Shown: in pieces, positions 9,329 through 24,391 of the stretch | How positions within the stretch are numbered: the stretch's first letter is position 1 | Layout of the letters: each line of letters begins with the position of its first letter | Assembly (NCBI RefSeq): GCF_020423045.1 | Contig: NZ_CP081943.1 | Location: 6,324,001 to 6,388,000, forward strand | DNA: 64,000 nucleotides | Source of the DNA: Pseudomonas sp. MM213 | GTDB taxonomy: Bacteria > Pseudomonadota > Gammaproteobacteria > Pseudomonadales > Pseudomonadaceae | Direction: 5' to 3' | Made by a program: the position numbers and the translations under genes | The notes under the pieces: model-generated | What the model was told of the DNA's origin: nothing | What the model saw: the letters and a program-made list of their open reading frames with translations, nothing else | Databases searched by the model: none

Positions 9329-10687
9329 CTACTTCAGTTCAGGCAAACGGGCTTCGTTTTTCACTTCGGTCCGGGCAATCGCATCGGCGGGCAGCACCAC
9401 GCGTTGTTTGCTCAGCAACTGGCCCATGTTTGCCAGCACGCGGTACATCGAGAATTCCTCGGTGTAGCGCACTTCGGTATAGCGACGGTTGGCGTTGTAG
9501 AGTTCGTTTTCACTGTCGAGCACGTCAAGCAGGGTCCGTTGGCCGAGGCCGAACTGGTCTTGATACGCCGCCCGTACGCGGGTAGTGGTTTCGGCGTATT
9601 CGCGGGCCGTCGGGGTTTGTTTTTTCGCGTTGACCATGGCGTTCCAGGCCAGGTGAATGTTCTCGTTGAGCTGGCGCAGGGCGTTGTTGCGGATGTCCAT
9701 GGCCTGGTTGATCTTGTGCGCGTCGGAGGCCAGTCGTGCCTTGTCGCTGCCACCGCGGAACAGGTTGTAGTTCATCACGACGCCGACGCGCCATTCGTTG
9801 TCGTGACCTTCTTCACCGGCGATGTTGTTATTCGCCCCCACCGCGGCTTCAGCGTCGAAGCGTGGGTAGAGCGGCGACTTGGCGACTTCGTACTGGCTCT
9901 CGGCCGATTGCACATCTGCCTGGGCCGATTTCAGGTACGGGTTGTTGTCGACCATGCTCTGTTGGGCATCCCGGATCGTGGCCGGCAATTCGCCGCGAAT
10001 CGATGGCAGCGTTTCCAGTTCATCGGGCATGCGCCCCGTGACGGCGTAGAAATTCGCTTCGGCATCGGCCAGATCGACTTCCGCGGTGTCGAGGTTGTTT
10101 TCCGCGAGGGCCCGACGCGCCACGGACTGGTCGGCGTCAGCGGTGCTGCCGATCCCGCGCTGGGTGCGCAGGCCGATCTGGTCGTTGACCCGCAGGTGGG
10201 CTTGCAGGTTGTTCTTGGCCAGCGTCACCAGTTCGCGGCGCTTGAGCACTTCGAGGTAGACCTCGATGGTGCGCAGGGCCAGATCCTGTGCGGTGCCCTG
10301 CGCGTAATAGGCCCGGGAGTTGACCACGCCTTTGGTGCGCTCGACTTCGTTGGCCGTGTTGAAGCCATCGAACAGCATCTGCCGCAGACGCAGTTCCGAT
10401 TGGGTGTAGTTCAGGATTTCCGTGTGGTGATTGCCGAAGGCCCGGGTGTTGGTGTTATCGCTGTACCCGCGCCCGTACGAGGCGTTCAGATCCACGGAAG
10501 GATAAAAGCCCCCCTTGGCGACTTTCACGTCTTCATCGGCCGACAGACGGCTGTCCACCCGCGACGCCAGTTCCGGGTGGGTCGCAATGGTGCTCTGGAT
10601 CGCCTCGGTCAGTGACATGGCGTGAGCCTGAGAAGTACAGGCCATCGCCAATAGAATCGCACTGCAGATGGGGTTCAATCGGCGCAT
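9329..10687 (-). CDS. mapE: TolC-family outer-membrane secretion protein (LapE/MapE-like)
   Basis: A 452-aa outer-membrane efflux protein with a Sec signal peptide (MRRLNPICSAILLAMACTSQ, then AHA) and the two-fold repeated helical TolC pattern (GRGYSDNTNTR and YQDQFGLGQRTLLDVLDSEN). The ATG at 10687 is preferred because it begins the signal peptide; the frame stays open upstream. It is the first gene of the mapE-mapB-mapC unit, divergent from the adhesin gene. It supplies the outer-membrane pore of the type I system and probably holds the adhesin through its N-terminal retention module. Confidence 0.84.
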   Translation of the reverse strand: MRRLNPICSAILLAMACTSQAHAMSLTEAIQSTIATHPELASRVDSRLSADEDVKVAKGGFYPSVDLNASYGRGYSDNTNTRAFGNHHTEILNYTQSELRLRQMLFDGFNTANEVERTKGVVNSRAYYAQGTAQDLALRTIEVYLEVLKRRELVTLAKNNLQAHLRVNDQIGLRTQRGIGSTADADQSVARRALAENNLDTAEVDLADAEANFYAVTGRMPDELETLPSIRGELPATIRDAQQSMVDNNPYLKSAQADVQSAESQYEVAKSPLYPRFDAEAAVGANNNIAGEEGHDNEWRVGVVMNYNLFRGGSDKARLASDAHKINQAMDIRNNALRQLNENIHLAWNAMVNAKKQTPTAREYAETTTRVRAAYQDQFGLGQRTLLDVLDSENELYNANRRYTEVRYTEEFSMYRVLANMGQLLSKQRVVLPADAIARTEVKNEARLPELK

Positions 10688-11277
10688 GGGTACATCTCCC
10701 TGAGTCCTAATGGTGCTTATTAGTCGCCAATTATTTGACGACATTTATAGGTGCAACCGTTTCATGCTCTTTACAACAGAGCTAAGAACATTCTGGGAGG
10801 AATCTAAGAAGGATTTCTCATAAGGGTTATGCCAAAAAAAACTTATGCGCTCTGCAAAATCCAGCACATTGTTCACGTCGAAAGCCCTTGATTTATGAGC
10901 GTTAGGGCGCTCGAAAGGGCAAAAGGAAAGTTCCACCCACATATCGACTAGGGCGTAGAAGTGCTGGAGGGGAGGGACGCGAAACGGTTTTCTTGGTGAC
11001 GGTTTTTTGTCACTTGGTTGGTTCAGAACCGTTACGCATCGCTCACTGGACGAGGTGTTACCGAACAGGATCCCGATGCCTTTGATTGCAGAGGGTTTTA
11101 TTCCGTAGCGGACACGTCGCCCGTGAGCGACACGCTTGGCGAGATAGTCGCCAGGGCAGTGGCTTGGTGTTGACGAGCTGCTCCCCGGAAGAGGCTCGCC
11201 GGCCACCGCTTGACCCATGAGCACGCTCTTCGCAAACAACAGGATGCCGGCGGCAGTCGGCAGCGGAGGAAGTGCAC
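10688..11277. other. 590-bp divergent intergenic region, mapE to mapA
   Basis: No convincing gene. A minus-strand frame at 10745-11239 has no family resemblance and directly abuts mapE; I treat it as chance. The region must hold the promoters of both divergent units. A GGAGGA ribosome site at 11265-11270 serves mapA. I could not assign promoters or c-di-GMP-responsive sites. Confidence 0.5.
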
Positions 11278-16458
<5,181 letters not shown>

Positions 16459-16476
16459 CCTGAAACCTTAAACAAC

Positions 16477-16516
16477 AAAACCCGCCATCCCTGTGTAAGG
16501 GATGGCGGGTTTTTTG
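16477..16516 (+). terminator. Rho-independent terminator of mapA
   Basis: A stem of AACCCGCCATCCC paired with GGGATGGCGGGTT, followed by a T run, begins 20 bp after the mapA stop. Confidence 0.92.
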
Positions 16517-16745
16517 TTGTGTGCAGTTTGGGGAAGTGTCCGACCGGCGGTAGCAAAACCTGTGATTTCTGACAGTAGCCAGCGCTAGCGGCCTGTCTTT
16601 AAATCCAACCATGAGGTTGCAGGTTTTTAGTTGTAGCGAATGTTTGCAAAGCAGGTTGTTTATCGGCGCCTTGCAGTCGTTGGTCAGGCGCTGGGTCGTT
16701 ATACCTAAGGGCAGGTAAAGCCCAGGCACTGAAAGGAACGATAAT

Positions 16746-18638
16746 ATGTCGAACTACATCAAGCTGACTCGACTGACGAAGGAACAGGAAAACGCACTGG
16801 CTTATCGAAAGTTGCGATTTTCAGCAGACCCAGTACCGGCTGCTCCGCCAAGACTACACTCGGATAACCCCTTCATGAACCATGAAGTCGATGACGATGT
16901 GAACCAGCTTCATTTCCAGTTTCAGGGTTTGCCACTTAAGGTCCAGATCGACCAGTTTGAACAGTCGCAGCAAACTACTCCTTCCATCGACGGGATCATT
17001 CAGTTTTTATGGAACGGGACTCCGCTGAATGAGCCAAGATATCGTTATAAAACCCCCGTTAACCCTGCTGATTTCCCTTTTAATTTGACGCTGCCTGCTG
17101 GATTGACAGATAAAGCCGGTAAGCACGAGTTAAGTTATCGTATAAATCATGGGGGGAATACCGGGGCTAAAGTCACTCCATTGACTGTCAATGTCGACAG
17201 GGAAGCACCTCCGCCCATTAAGCCGACGGCCCCGGTTACTGAAATTACCAAGGAGTACCTAGATCTTCACGGATATATAGAAGTGACAGCGCCGCTGACC
17301 CAAGCCAACAAAATTGGTGATGTCATCCGCTGTTGGTTTGGTTCACGCATAAACGATACCGTATTGGTCGGGACAGAGACTCTCAAAAACCCGATTACTG
17401 CGCCGGTGTTCCGTTTAACCAAAGAGATGGTAGGCACGGAGGAAATCCCTAAAGCGCTTTGGACTGATCATACTGACCGTAAAGGCAATCGAACGGCGCA
17501 ATCGGATCGTCTGCATCTTGACTTGGTTCTGACTGATCCTCCGGTGTTGGTACCACCCTCTGTTCCACTGTACGAGGACGACGGGGTCATCAGCTTGATT
17601 GACGCGCAGACCGTTACCGGCGTGGGAGTTTGCATCAAAGAACAGTATGTGGGTTTTGTGTCCGGTCGTGACTATATGCAAATTATCTGGGATAGCAAGG
17701 TACAACAGGAAAAGTTGATCACTGGTTTTCCAGTCTTTACTGACGTGCATTTTAGAGACGTCTACAACGGTGTTGCCTTTAAGGATGACGTCCCGGTAGG
17801 ACTGCGGGTTCGGCGTGGTAACAAACACCACCCTGCTGCAGGCCCCATCGTTACATTTGTCAAAAAAGATTTGAGAAGGCCCGGCACCATAGACCCCGAA
17901 AGACCAGGGCCGCCGGACGAAAGTTTGCCTTTGGTGACGGCTAAAGGCGCCGTTACACCTGAGAACAATGTGATACGCAAAGTTGACTCAACGGGGCCTG
18001 TGACAGTCACTGTACCTTTGTACGATGGGTCTAAAGCAGGCGAAGAAGTGCAGCTTTACTGGAACGGCGTAGAAGTTCCGGTATCTGCCACGCCGAATGA
18101 AGGTGGGCGTTATGTCGTTCTCGGCACCGAACCCACCGGCTTTGAAATTACTTTTACGGTCCCGTGGACGTTGGTTGATGCATCAGGCAATGATATCGAT
18201 ACGCTGGTTCACTACATCGCCTTTGATGCAGTTGCGGATGGCTATGCTGTTTCTCTGCCGACAGAAGTTGACGTTCAAATTCATGATGTTGATGTGTCTG
18301 ATCCGGTATTCCAGCATCTTGATGAGGACTTTGGTTATCTTAACTGTAATTCCGTTCGCAGAGTTTCGGGTGGCGGATTGGCAATTATTGTCTTGATTCC
18401 GCCGGATGCTCAGCTGGCGGATAAAGATATCGAGCTTGTTTATCAGGCGTATTCAGATGCCGCTGGTATTACTCCAATCGTTGGTGTAACCGACAAGGTT
18501 AATTACAAAATCAGTGAGCGGGAGTCCATCGATGGCGCCTATATCAATTTCCCATTCGCTGTCTTCGATCAGACTGGCAGTGCCTACGGTGCTGTTGAAT
18601 ACACTGTGACGCTAGGGGGGTTCAACAACATCCGGTAG
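16746..18638 (+). CDS. Unrecognised 630-aa protein with probable Ig-like modules
   Basis: I do not recognise a family. The 630 residues are rich in beta-strand patterns with recurring segments such as GPVTVTVPLYDGSKAGEEVQ and APVTEITKEYLDLHGYIEVT, suggesting several Ig-like modules of about 100-130 residues. No Sec signal, lipobox or membrane helix is visible, so it is cytosolic or exported by another route. The ATG at 16746 follows AAGGAACG. It stands alone between two terminators, downstream of mapA and upstream of an autotransporter. Its codon use is clearly more AT-rich than mapA or mapB, a sign of transfer. A link to the surface is inferred only from neighbours and fold type. Confidence 0.75.
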   Translation: MSNYIKLTRLTKEQENALAYRKLRFSADPVPAAPPRLHSDNPFMNHEVDDDVNQLHFQFQGLPLKVQIDQFEQSQQTTPSIDGIIQFLWNGTPLNEPRYRYKTPVNPADFPFNLTLPAGLTDKAGKHELSYRINHGGNTGAKVTPLTVNVDREAPPPIKPTAPVTEITKEYLDLHGYIEVTAPLTQANKIGDVIRCWFGSRINDTVLVGTETLKNPITAPVFRLTKEMVGTEEIPKALWTDHTDRKGNRTAQSDRLHLDLVLTDPPVLVPPSVPLYEDDGVISLIDAQTVTGVGVCIKEQYVGFVSGRDYMQIIWDSKVQQEKLITGFPVFTDVHFRDVYNGVAFKDDVPVGLRVRRGNKHHPAAGPIVTFVKKDLRRPGTIDPERPGPPDESLPLVTAKGAVTPENNVIRKVDSTGPVTVTVPLYDGSKAGEEVQLYWNGVEVPVSATPNEGGRYVVLGTEPTGFEITFTVPWTLVDASGNDIDTLVHYIAFDAVADGYAVSLPTEVDVQIHDVDVSDPVFQHLDEDFGYLNCNSVRRVSGGGLAIIVLIPPDAQLADKDIELVYQAYSDAAGITPIVGVTDKVNYKISERESIDGAYINFPFAVFDQTGSAYGAVEYTVTLGGFNNIR

Positions 18639-18712
18639 GCATTTGGTTCAGGTGCATATGAGGGAGGGTGAAGGCGGGTCATGTGTTGTCCCTCCGTTGG
18701 AGTAACTGAAGT

Positions 18713-18740
18713 GGAGGCGCTTTATGCGCCTCCTTTTTTT
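18713..18740 (+). terminator. Rho-independent terminator after the 630-aa gene
   Basis: GGAGGCGC, a short TTTAT loop, GCGCCTCC and a seven-T tail, 75 bp past the stop. Confidence 0.92.
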
Positions 18741-18916
18741 ACGGCGTGTTTTTAGTTTTATTTTATTGAGCTCTCTGGTTTGACGCGGGGTGATTTCCTC
18801 ATGCTCAGAGAGATTAATCCTACATTTTTCTGTAAGACGAGCCGGTATCGTGCGCACCTCTCGACGTCACCCGCAATTCGATGAGGTTGACGAACTGACG
18901 AACAGGACGCACGAAC

Positions 18917-21196
18917 ATGACTTTTAAAAATATCAGGCCGCGTACAGCCGCAGGCACAGGCTCATTCAAGAAACTGGCAATGCTGCCAGCATTTTTTTTC
19001 GTAAATTCGTCGCTATTTGCTGCTGATATTATCGATAACGGCACCATTAAGGATATCGATACGGCAACCCCCGTTACTGATTATCTGGTCCGCAATAACA
19101 GCACTTTGAATGTGGCAGGTAGTACCACCAAGAGTATCTTTGTCGAAACCGGATCTACGCTAAACATCAACGGCGGGACCATTAATGCCGACACTGGTAT
19201 TGAAGGTATATCGATTACCAACAGTACTGCCACCATTAACTCGACCAAGGTTTTCAGCGATACAGTCGGCCTGGTGGTCAATCGGGTCAACAACTCGTTA
19301 CAAGGCTCGGTTGTCTCTGCCACAAACAGTGAGTTCCATGGCGGTGAACTCGGCGCCAGGGTGACTGGCTTCAGCACCCTTACCCTGTTCAATACGAGCT
19401 TGACGGGAACCGACGTCGGCAGCGTTGGCTTGAACGTGCGCGGTGGTGAAGTGCTCGCATCGGCCGGTTCTCGTATTAGCGGTGACAGGGCTGGCGTGAT
19501 AATGGACAGGGACCCTGCCGGCGTCGGCGCTAATACATTGGTGCTGGATAACTCGACAGCTGAAGGGCGCAATGGAGCGGCCATTGTTGTGGAGCAGGGC
19601 ATCAACGCCACCATCGAGGTGTTGAACAACTCCACGCTGATTGGCGGAAACGGCAATGTACTTGAAGTAGAAGGCGCCTCGACGGCGAACATGCGAGTTG
19701 CGAACAGCGCCTTGCAAGGCAATGTGCAAGTGACTGGCAATAGCACCGCCAATCTCACCTTCAATAGCGCTTCGATGGTAGGCGATATCCTGCGCGAGAA
19801 CGGCTCGACGGCCAATGTCACCTTGAACAATCGCTCATCGTTCACCGGACGCCTGAACAACAGCAACCTCAGCCTTAACAGCGGTTCGAGGCTGACCATG
19901 GTTGGCGATGACCGCATCGGCACCCTGACGCTGAACAACAGCACGGTTTATTTCGGTGCGCCTGGCGTGCCACGCGCGAATCGTCAACTTGAGGTGAGTA
20001 CGCTCAATGGCAGCGGCATCATTGCCATGCAGGGCAACTTCCAGACCGGTGAAAGTGACTTGCTGAAAGCCGGCACGGCCACTGGCAGCTATGAATTGGC
20101 CGTCAACGCTTCGGGCAAGGACGCGACGGCTCCTCAACAATTGACGCTGGTGCAGATCGGCAACAACCAGGCAGATTTCAAGCTGTTGGGTGGCCGGGTC
20201 GATGTGGGGACATGGCAATACGATTTAGCCGAAAGAACCAATGCCTCCGGCGAAGCGGAGTATTACCTGAACCCTACCACCCGGCTCAGTGCCGGTGCTC
20301 AATCGGTAGTGGCATTGTTTCAAACAGCCCTTACCGTGTCCTATGGCGAGTTGAAGTCGCTGGAAAACCGCATGGGCGAGTTGCAGGCGGACGACAAGCG
20401 CCATGGCTTGTGGGTACGAGCTTATGGCAACAAGTGGAACGTTGACGACGGTTCGACGGGTGTGGGTTATCGTCAAGAACAGCAGGGCTTCACCCTGGGC
20501 GCCGATACCCGACTGGGTGACAGTCCGTGGACTGTCGGCATGCTGGCGGGTTACAGCAAGTCCGATCTGAATCTCAGCGGCGGCACCTCGGCCACGGTTG
20601 ACAGCTACTACTTCGGTCCTTATTTCGGCTGGCGGAATCAGGACAATGGCTACTTCGTTGATGGCGCCCTGAAGTTCAACCATTTCCGTAACGAGTCCAA
20701 AGTCGGTATGAGCGATGGCAAACGTGCCGAAGGCGATTACAACAACTCGGCTGTGAGTGCGATGGTAGAAGGGGGTCGCCAAATTGATCTGGGGGATGGC
20801 TGGTTTGCCAAACCTTCTGTTCAGGTATCCGCTGCAATCATCCAGGGAGAAAGCTATTACTTGGACAATGGCATGAGCGCTGAAGGTGACGACACGCATT
20901 CATTGCGCACAAAGCTCGGCGTAATGGCGGGTCGAAGCATCAACCTGGGCGACACTCAGGTGCGTCCATACGGGCGAGTGGCGGTGGTCCATGAGTTTGC
21001 ATCGAACGATAACAACGTGCGGGTCAATGGAAACTCGATCAATAACAACCTGTCGGGCAGCGGTTTCGAAGTCGGTGCCGGGGTGATGGTTTCAGTGTCC
21101 GAGAGGCTGCACCTTGGTGTCGGTGTCGATTATGCCAAGGGTAAAAATATCGAACAGCCCGTGGCTGCCACCTTCAGTGCGAACTATCAGTTTTAA
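18917..21196 (+). CDS. Autotransporter with pertactin-like passenger and beta barrel
   Basis: A 759-aa type Va autotransporter. An extended N-terminal signal (about residues 1-36, ending SSLFAA) is followed by a passenger of short beta-helix turns full of NNSTL/GSTLN-like motifs (about 40-460). The outer-membrane barrel begins near residue 490 (HGLWVRAYGNKWNVDDG) and ends with the terminal aromatic FSANYQF. The passenger is short and Asn/Ser/Thr-rich, without visible protease or lipase motifs, so adhesion or aggregation is the likely role. It has its own leader region and terminator. The start at 18917 follows an AGGA site. The P.69/pertactin-type barrel call is firm; passenger function is inference. 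Confidence 0.87.
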   Translation: MTFKNIRPRTAAGTGSFKKLAMLPAFFFVNSSLFAADIIDNGTIKDIDTATPVTDYLVRNNSTLNVAGSTTKSIFVETGSTLNINGGTINADTGIEGISITNSTATINSTKVFSDTVGLVVNRVNNSLQGSVVSATNSEFHGGELGARVTGFSTLTLFNTSLTGTDVGSVGLNVRGGEVLASAGSRISGDRAGVIMDRDPAGVGANTLVLDNSTAEGRNGAAIVVEQGINATIEVLNNSTLIGGNGNVLEVEGASTANMRVANSALQGNVQVTGNSTANLTFNSASMVGDILRENGSTANVTLNNRSSFTGRLNNSNLSLNSGSRLTMVGDDRIGTLTLNNSTVYFGAPGVPRANRQLEVSTLNGSGIIAMQGNFQTGESDLLKAGTATGSYELAVNASGKDATAPQQLTLVQIGNNQADFKLLGGRVDVGTWQYDLAERTNASGEAEYYLNPTTRLSAGAQSVVALFQTALTVSYGELKSLENRMGELQADDKRHGLWVRAYGNKWNVDDGSTGVGYRQEQQGFTLGADTRLGDSPWTVGMLAGYSKSDLNLSGGTSATVDSYYFGPYFGWRNQDNGYFVDGALKFNHFRNESKVGMSDGKRAEGDYNNSAVSAMVEGGRQIDLGDGWFAKPSVQVSAAIIQGESYYLDNGMSAEGDDTHSLRTKLGVMAGRSINLGDTQVRPYGRVAVVHEFASNDNNVRVNGNSINNNLSGSGFEVGAGVMVSVSERLHLGVGVDYAKGKNIEQPVAATFSANYQF

Positions 21197-21207
21197 ATGT
21201 GTGAGAC

Positions 21208-21238
21208 AAAAAAAACCGCTAAAAGCGGTTTTTTTTGC
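21208..21238. terminator. Bidirectional terminator between convergent genes
   Basis: AAAACCGCT, a short A loop and AGCGGTTTT, flanked by an A run on the left and a T run on the right, so it can serve both the autotransporter and the opposing Ig-like gene. Confidence 0.9.
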
Positions 21239-21257
21239 ACTGCCACAATGGACTTTG

Positions 21258-22765
21258 TTAACTGTCGGTAGAGCCGTTCGCCGAAACCCGCGTGAACCTT
21301 ACTTTATTCGATTCGGCGTTATGATCTTCGGAAGCAACGGCACTGACCTCATAGGCTCTGCCTACTGCCAATCCGGTGAGGAGTGTCGCCCAATTACCAT
21401 CCTCGTTGGCCGACTCTGATTTCGGGTCGACGGTCCCGTTGACCTTGAGGTTGACCGACGCTAGCGGTTCGGTTTTGCCGCCGACTCTTACATAACTGGA
21501 GGTGGTGTTACCGTTATCGATAATTTCCTCTTTGGCATCATGCACTTGGGTTTCGCGTGGTGCGATGGATTTTCTGACCTCAAACGAGTACGGGCCAGAC
21601 TCACCGCCATCGGGGTATTTTGCCTTGGCAACAAGGCGATAATTATCGAGTGGCAGCGGGCCGATGGGGACTTCGTAGCCATCAGCTCCGATTTGCCCCT
21701 CACCTAAAGAGTCGTCGCCGTTGAATATCTCGACGTACTCGCCTGCTTCGCCTTCGCCTTTGGCAATCAGGTTGCTCTCATAGGTGAAACCACCGTCATC
21801 GACGGTTGTTCCATGGGTGTCAGTCACGGTGTCCAGCGTTACAAGATCCGCCCCTTTAACGGTAAAGGTTCTGGGCGTAGGGGTTACTTCCCCGTCACCG
21901 TACAGTTTTTTGGCTTTCAGGCTGTGCTCGCCAGGGGCCAGGCTGATTTTGATTTCCCACTCTCCGTTACCCTTGGCGGTCGCCGGCGGAAATCCTTCTG
22001 GGTCGTCGTGGTCGAGGAGTTGAACATCCTTGCCTGGCCTGCACTTGCCCGTGACGGTGAGGTTTTGGTCGGAGGTAGTGTCGCCTTCGTTGACAGGATT
22101 GCCGTCCGAGTCTTCGACAGCATCGAGAGACAGGCCGATGTCCGCTGCAACGTTGAAGTTTCGTGGTTCGGATGATTTACCTTCGCCGTAGAGTGCCTTG
22201 ACGGTGATGGTGTAGGAGGTGCCTGACAGCAGATTCTTGAGTTCAAGTGTGTAAACGCCATTTTGGTTAACCGGCGCCTCTTCAAGTGGTGTGCTGCCAT
22301 TGAACGCCTGAACCTTCTGGCTCGGGAGGGCTTTACCTGTGACGCTCACCGATGAGGAGTAGGTCGTTTCGCCTTCATCAATCGTTCCCTCGTCATCTTC
22401 TATGTACTCGATGATGGGGGCGTCGGCGACCACGGTGAAGACTCGAGGGGGGTAGAAGTGTTGTTAGGGGGGGCTTCATTCCTGGCTATCAGGCTGTAAC
22501 GTTTGACCTGCGTGACCCCGAATAAATCGGTCTTCCATACGCCTTGCGCATTGCTTCGCGCGTATGCCAATGGAGTAAAGCCGTCCCGTACTGCAATCTG
22601 CGTGTCCGGGTCAGCGGTTCCACTGACCGTGAAGAAGGTGTCGGAGGTCTCGCGGTTTTGACCTACAAGGACCCCTTCGGAGTCCCAGACGGCTGTGATA
22701 CTCAATATCAAATCTGTTTCCTCGGGCGCAGTGCCCGACGGGACGTTCGGTTGTCTGGCTGTCAT
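21258..22765 (-). pseudogene. Ig-like repeat protein gene split by a frameshift at a G tract
   Basis: Two overlapping minus-strand frames (22400-22765 and 21258-22433) together give a protein of about 500 aa made of five Ig-like modules of about 95 residues, each with a (V/L)xGxA/C core and most ending PRxFxV or similar. The first frame ends its module at NNTSTP and then goes out of register; the second supplies PRVFTVVAD just upstream of its first usable start. The switch lies in a six-C run on the coding strand (plus-strand G run at 22446-22451); one extra C restores the frame. A seven-G run lies 20 bp away. No Sec signal is seen. This is a real frameshift, a phase-variable state, or a sequencing error. 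Confidence 0.75.
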
Positions 22766-22914
22766 GGTGATGGACTCCGGTCCTGGTGTGAGTGCCGGAT
22801 TGATTTAATGCGTGAAGCATCAGCATTGACTACTGTCAGAAATAACAGTTGTGGGAGGGTTTCCGATAAGCGGTTGGAGTGACAGCCAGCATCACATCGC
22901 AATGGCCCGGATTT

Positions 22915-23301
22915 TCAGAGAGTTTTTTGCCGAAGAATATATACCGTCACCAGCACCGCACTGGTCAGCATGAACCCGCGCGCCCACGGCAGGGGCACCA
23001 GGTAGCAGGACAACAGAATGCTTACCCACATCAGGCCGATGGCGTAGACCTTGCCCTTGAGCGGGATGCCGTTGCCGTCGAGGTAGTCGCGAATCCACGG
23101 ACCCAGCCGTGGATGCTCCACCAGCCAGTTGTAAAAACGCGGCGAACTGCGGGCGAAGCAGGCGGCCGCCAGCAGCAGGAAAGGCGTGGTGGGCAATACC
23201 GGGAGGAAAATCCCGATCACCCCCAGCGCTACGCTCAGCCAGCCGATGGCCAGCAGCCCGTAACGCAACATCAGGGAGCGGTTGCCTATGGGGTTGTCCA
23301 T
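22915..23301 (-). CDS. YbaN-like DUF454 inner-membrane protein
   Basis: A 128-aa membrane protein of the YbaN/DUF454 family. Signature features are GLLAIGWLSVALGVIGIFLP followed by LPTTPFLLLAAACFARSSPR, then HPRLGPWIRDY, and two closing helices. I start at the ATG at 23301 (MDNPIGNR) rather than two codons upstream. It follows the UPF0149 gene by 10 bp on the same strand, so they may be cotranscribed. Function is not established for the family. Confidence 0.88.
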   Translation of the reverse strand: MDNPIGNRSLMLRYGLLAIGWLSVALGVIGIFLPVLPTTPFLLLAAACFARSSPRFYNWLVEHPRLGPWIRDYLDGNGIPLKGKVYAIGLMWVSILLSCYLVPLPWARGFMLTSAVLVTVYILRQKTL

Positions 23302-23311
23302 AGGCAAAACC

Positions 23312-23899
23312 TTAGTGGTGACGTGGCTTGAGGATCGCCGGTTTTTCGTCTGGCGCGTTGCACAGCAGGTACAGCGCGGTCAGGGCTTCCGGGATCTGCA
23401 CGATCATGTCGTCCATCAGGTTGGCGTCGGCCGCGATGTCGGAGAACTCGGGCTGCTCGTCGAACAGACCCGAACCGACCATGATCGGCAGCAGCATTTC
23501 GCTGACTTCGTCTTCGGCGGTTTCGAACCAGGCCGCTTCGCGCAGGAACACGCCTTCCATGAAGCCGATGCACCAGCCACGCAGGTCGGAATCGTCCGGG
23601 TCGTCGCCCAGGTCCAGTTCGCACGGCAGCTCGAACTCTTCATCGGACGCCAGTTGACGGGCGATGTGAGCCTTGAGGGCCAGCAGGGTGGATTCGATGG
23701 CTTCACGCTCGGTGTCGTCGGCGTAATGCGGCTCTTCGGCGAAGAGGGCGTCGATCCATTCACGGTCGGGAACGCTTTCGGAACAGATCGACAGCGCGGT
23801 GAGGTAGCCGTGGGCGGCCACGTAGTCCAGCGCCTCGTCATGCAGTTCATCGGCGTCGAGGAAGACTTGCAGGCGGGTTAGTTGCTCAGCGAAGGACAT
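23312..23899 (-). CDS. UPF0149 / YecA-family protein
   Basis: A 195-aa acidic, helical cytosolic protein of the UPF0149 (YgfB/YecA) family. The conserved core is LRGWCIGFMEGVFLREAAW, followed by an acidic second half. The start at 23899 (MSFAEQLTRL) follows an AAGG site; the longer open frame upstream lacks family similarity. The C-terminus KPRHH lacks the SEC-type metal-binding tail seen in some relatives. YgfB in Pseudomonas has been tied to regulation of AmpDh3 and beta-lactam resistance, but this copy is not shown to be that ortholog. Confidence 0.82.
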   Translation of the reverse strand: MSFAEQLTRLQVFLDADELHDEALDYVAAHGYLTALSICSESVPDREWIDALFAEEPHYADDTEREAIESTLLALKAHIARQLASDEEFELPCELDLGDDPDDSDLRGWCIGFMEGVFLREAAWFETAEDEVSEMLLPIMVGSGLFDEQPEFSDIAADANLMDDMIVQIPEALTALYLLCNAPDEKPAILKPRHH

Positions 23900-24068
23900 T
23901 AAAGGGCTACCTTGGGAATTAACAGATGCGGGAATTCTAGGCCTTCTTGAGCACTCAGGCCAGCCGCGCGGCATATTTGCCCCCAGCGATTTTCCAGAAC
24001 AGCGCATTCCTTGCTGGAGCGAGCCTGCTTGCGAATGCTGTGTGTCAGTCGGCGAGGATTTTGATGGT

Positions 24069-24319
24069 GTACATATCCGTTTCTGTGGTTACGGCTGCTA
24101 TCGGTTTCGCCCTTACGGCGAGTCACTTGGAAGAGCCCCAAGTAACCAAGGGCTCTTGCCCCTTTCGTTCGGTGCCTCGCTGTGGCTCGGCATACCCTCG
24201 CTCCGGTCCTGCTCCGTGGGCCCGCCGCCATCGGCCATCCCTGGCCGGGGGCGGCTAACCCGGCATCCATGCCGGGTTGCCCACTGCGCAGAACCTGCGC
24301 TCGGCCTCTCGAGGGGGCG
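24069..24319 (+). repeat. Left arm of a 251-bp inverted repeat
   Basis: Begins GTACATATCCGTTTCTG and ends CTCGAGGGGGCG. It matches the reverse complement of 24848-25098 at about 91% (roughly 22 mismatches counted by eye) with equal length. Sequences of this kind recur between genes in many Pseudomonas genomes from memory. Confidence 0.9.
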
Positions 24320-24391
24320 CTCAGATCAAAAGCGGAAGGCGAGCTAACGCTCGGCCTGATGAGTGGTGGAAATCAAAAGCACACACGATTC

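Noticed and set aside
7139..10615. 1158-codon plus-strand open frame
   Set aside because: It lies opposite mapB and mapE, is rich in Gln/His/Arg as expected for an antisense frame in GC-rich coding DNA, and shows no family motif.
10745..11239. 164-codon minus-strand frame in the mapE-mapA gap
   Set aside because: No recognisable domain, poor codon pattern and directly abutting mapE; more likely promoter DNA.
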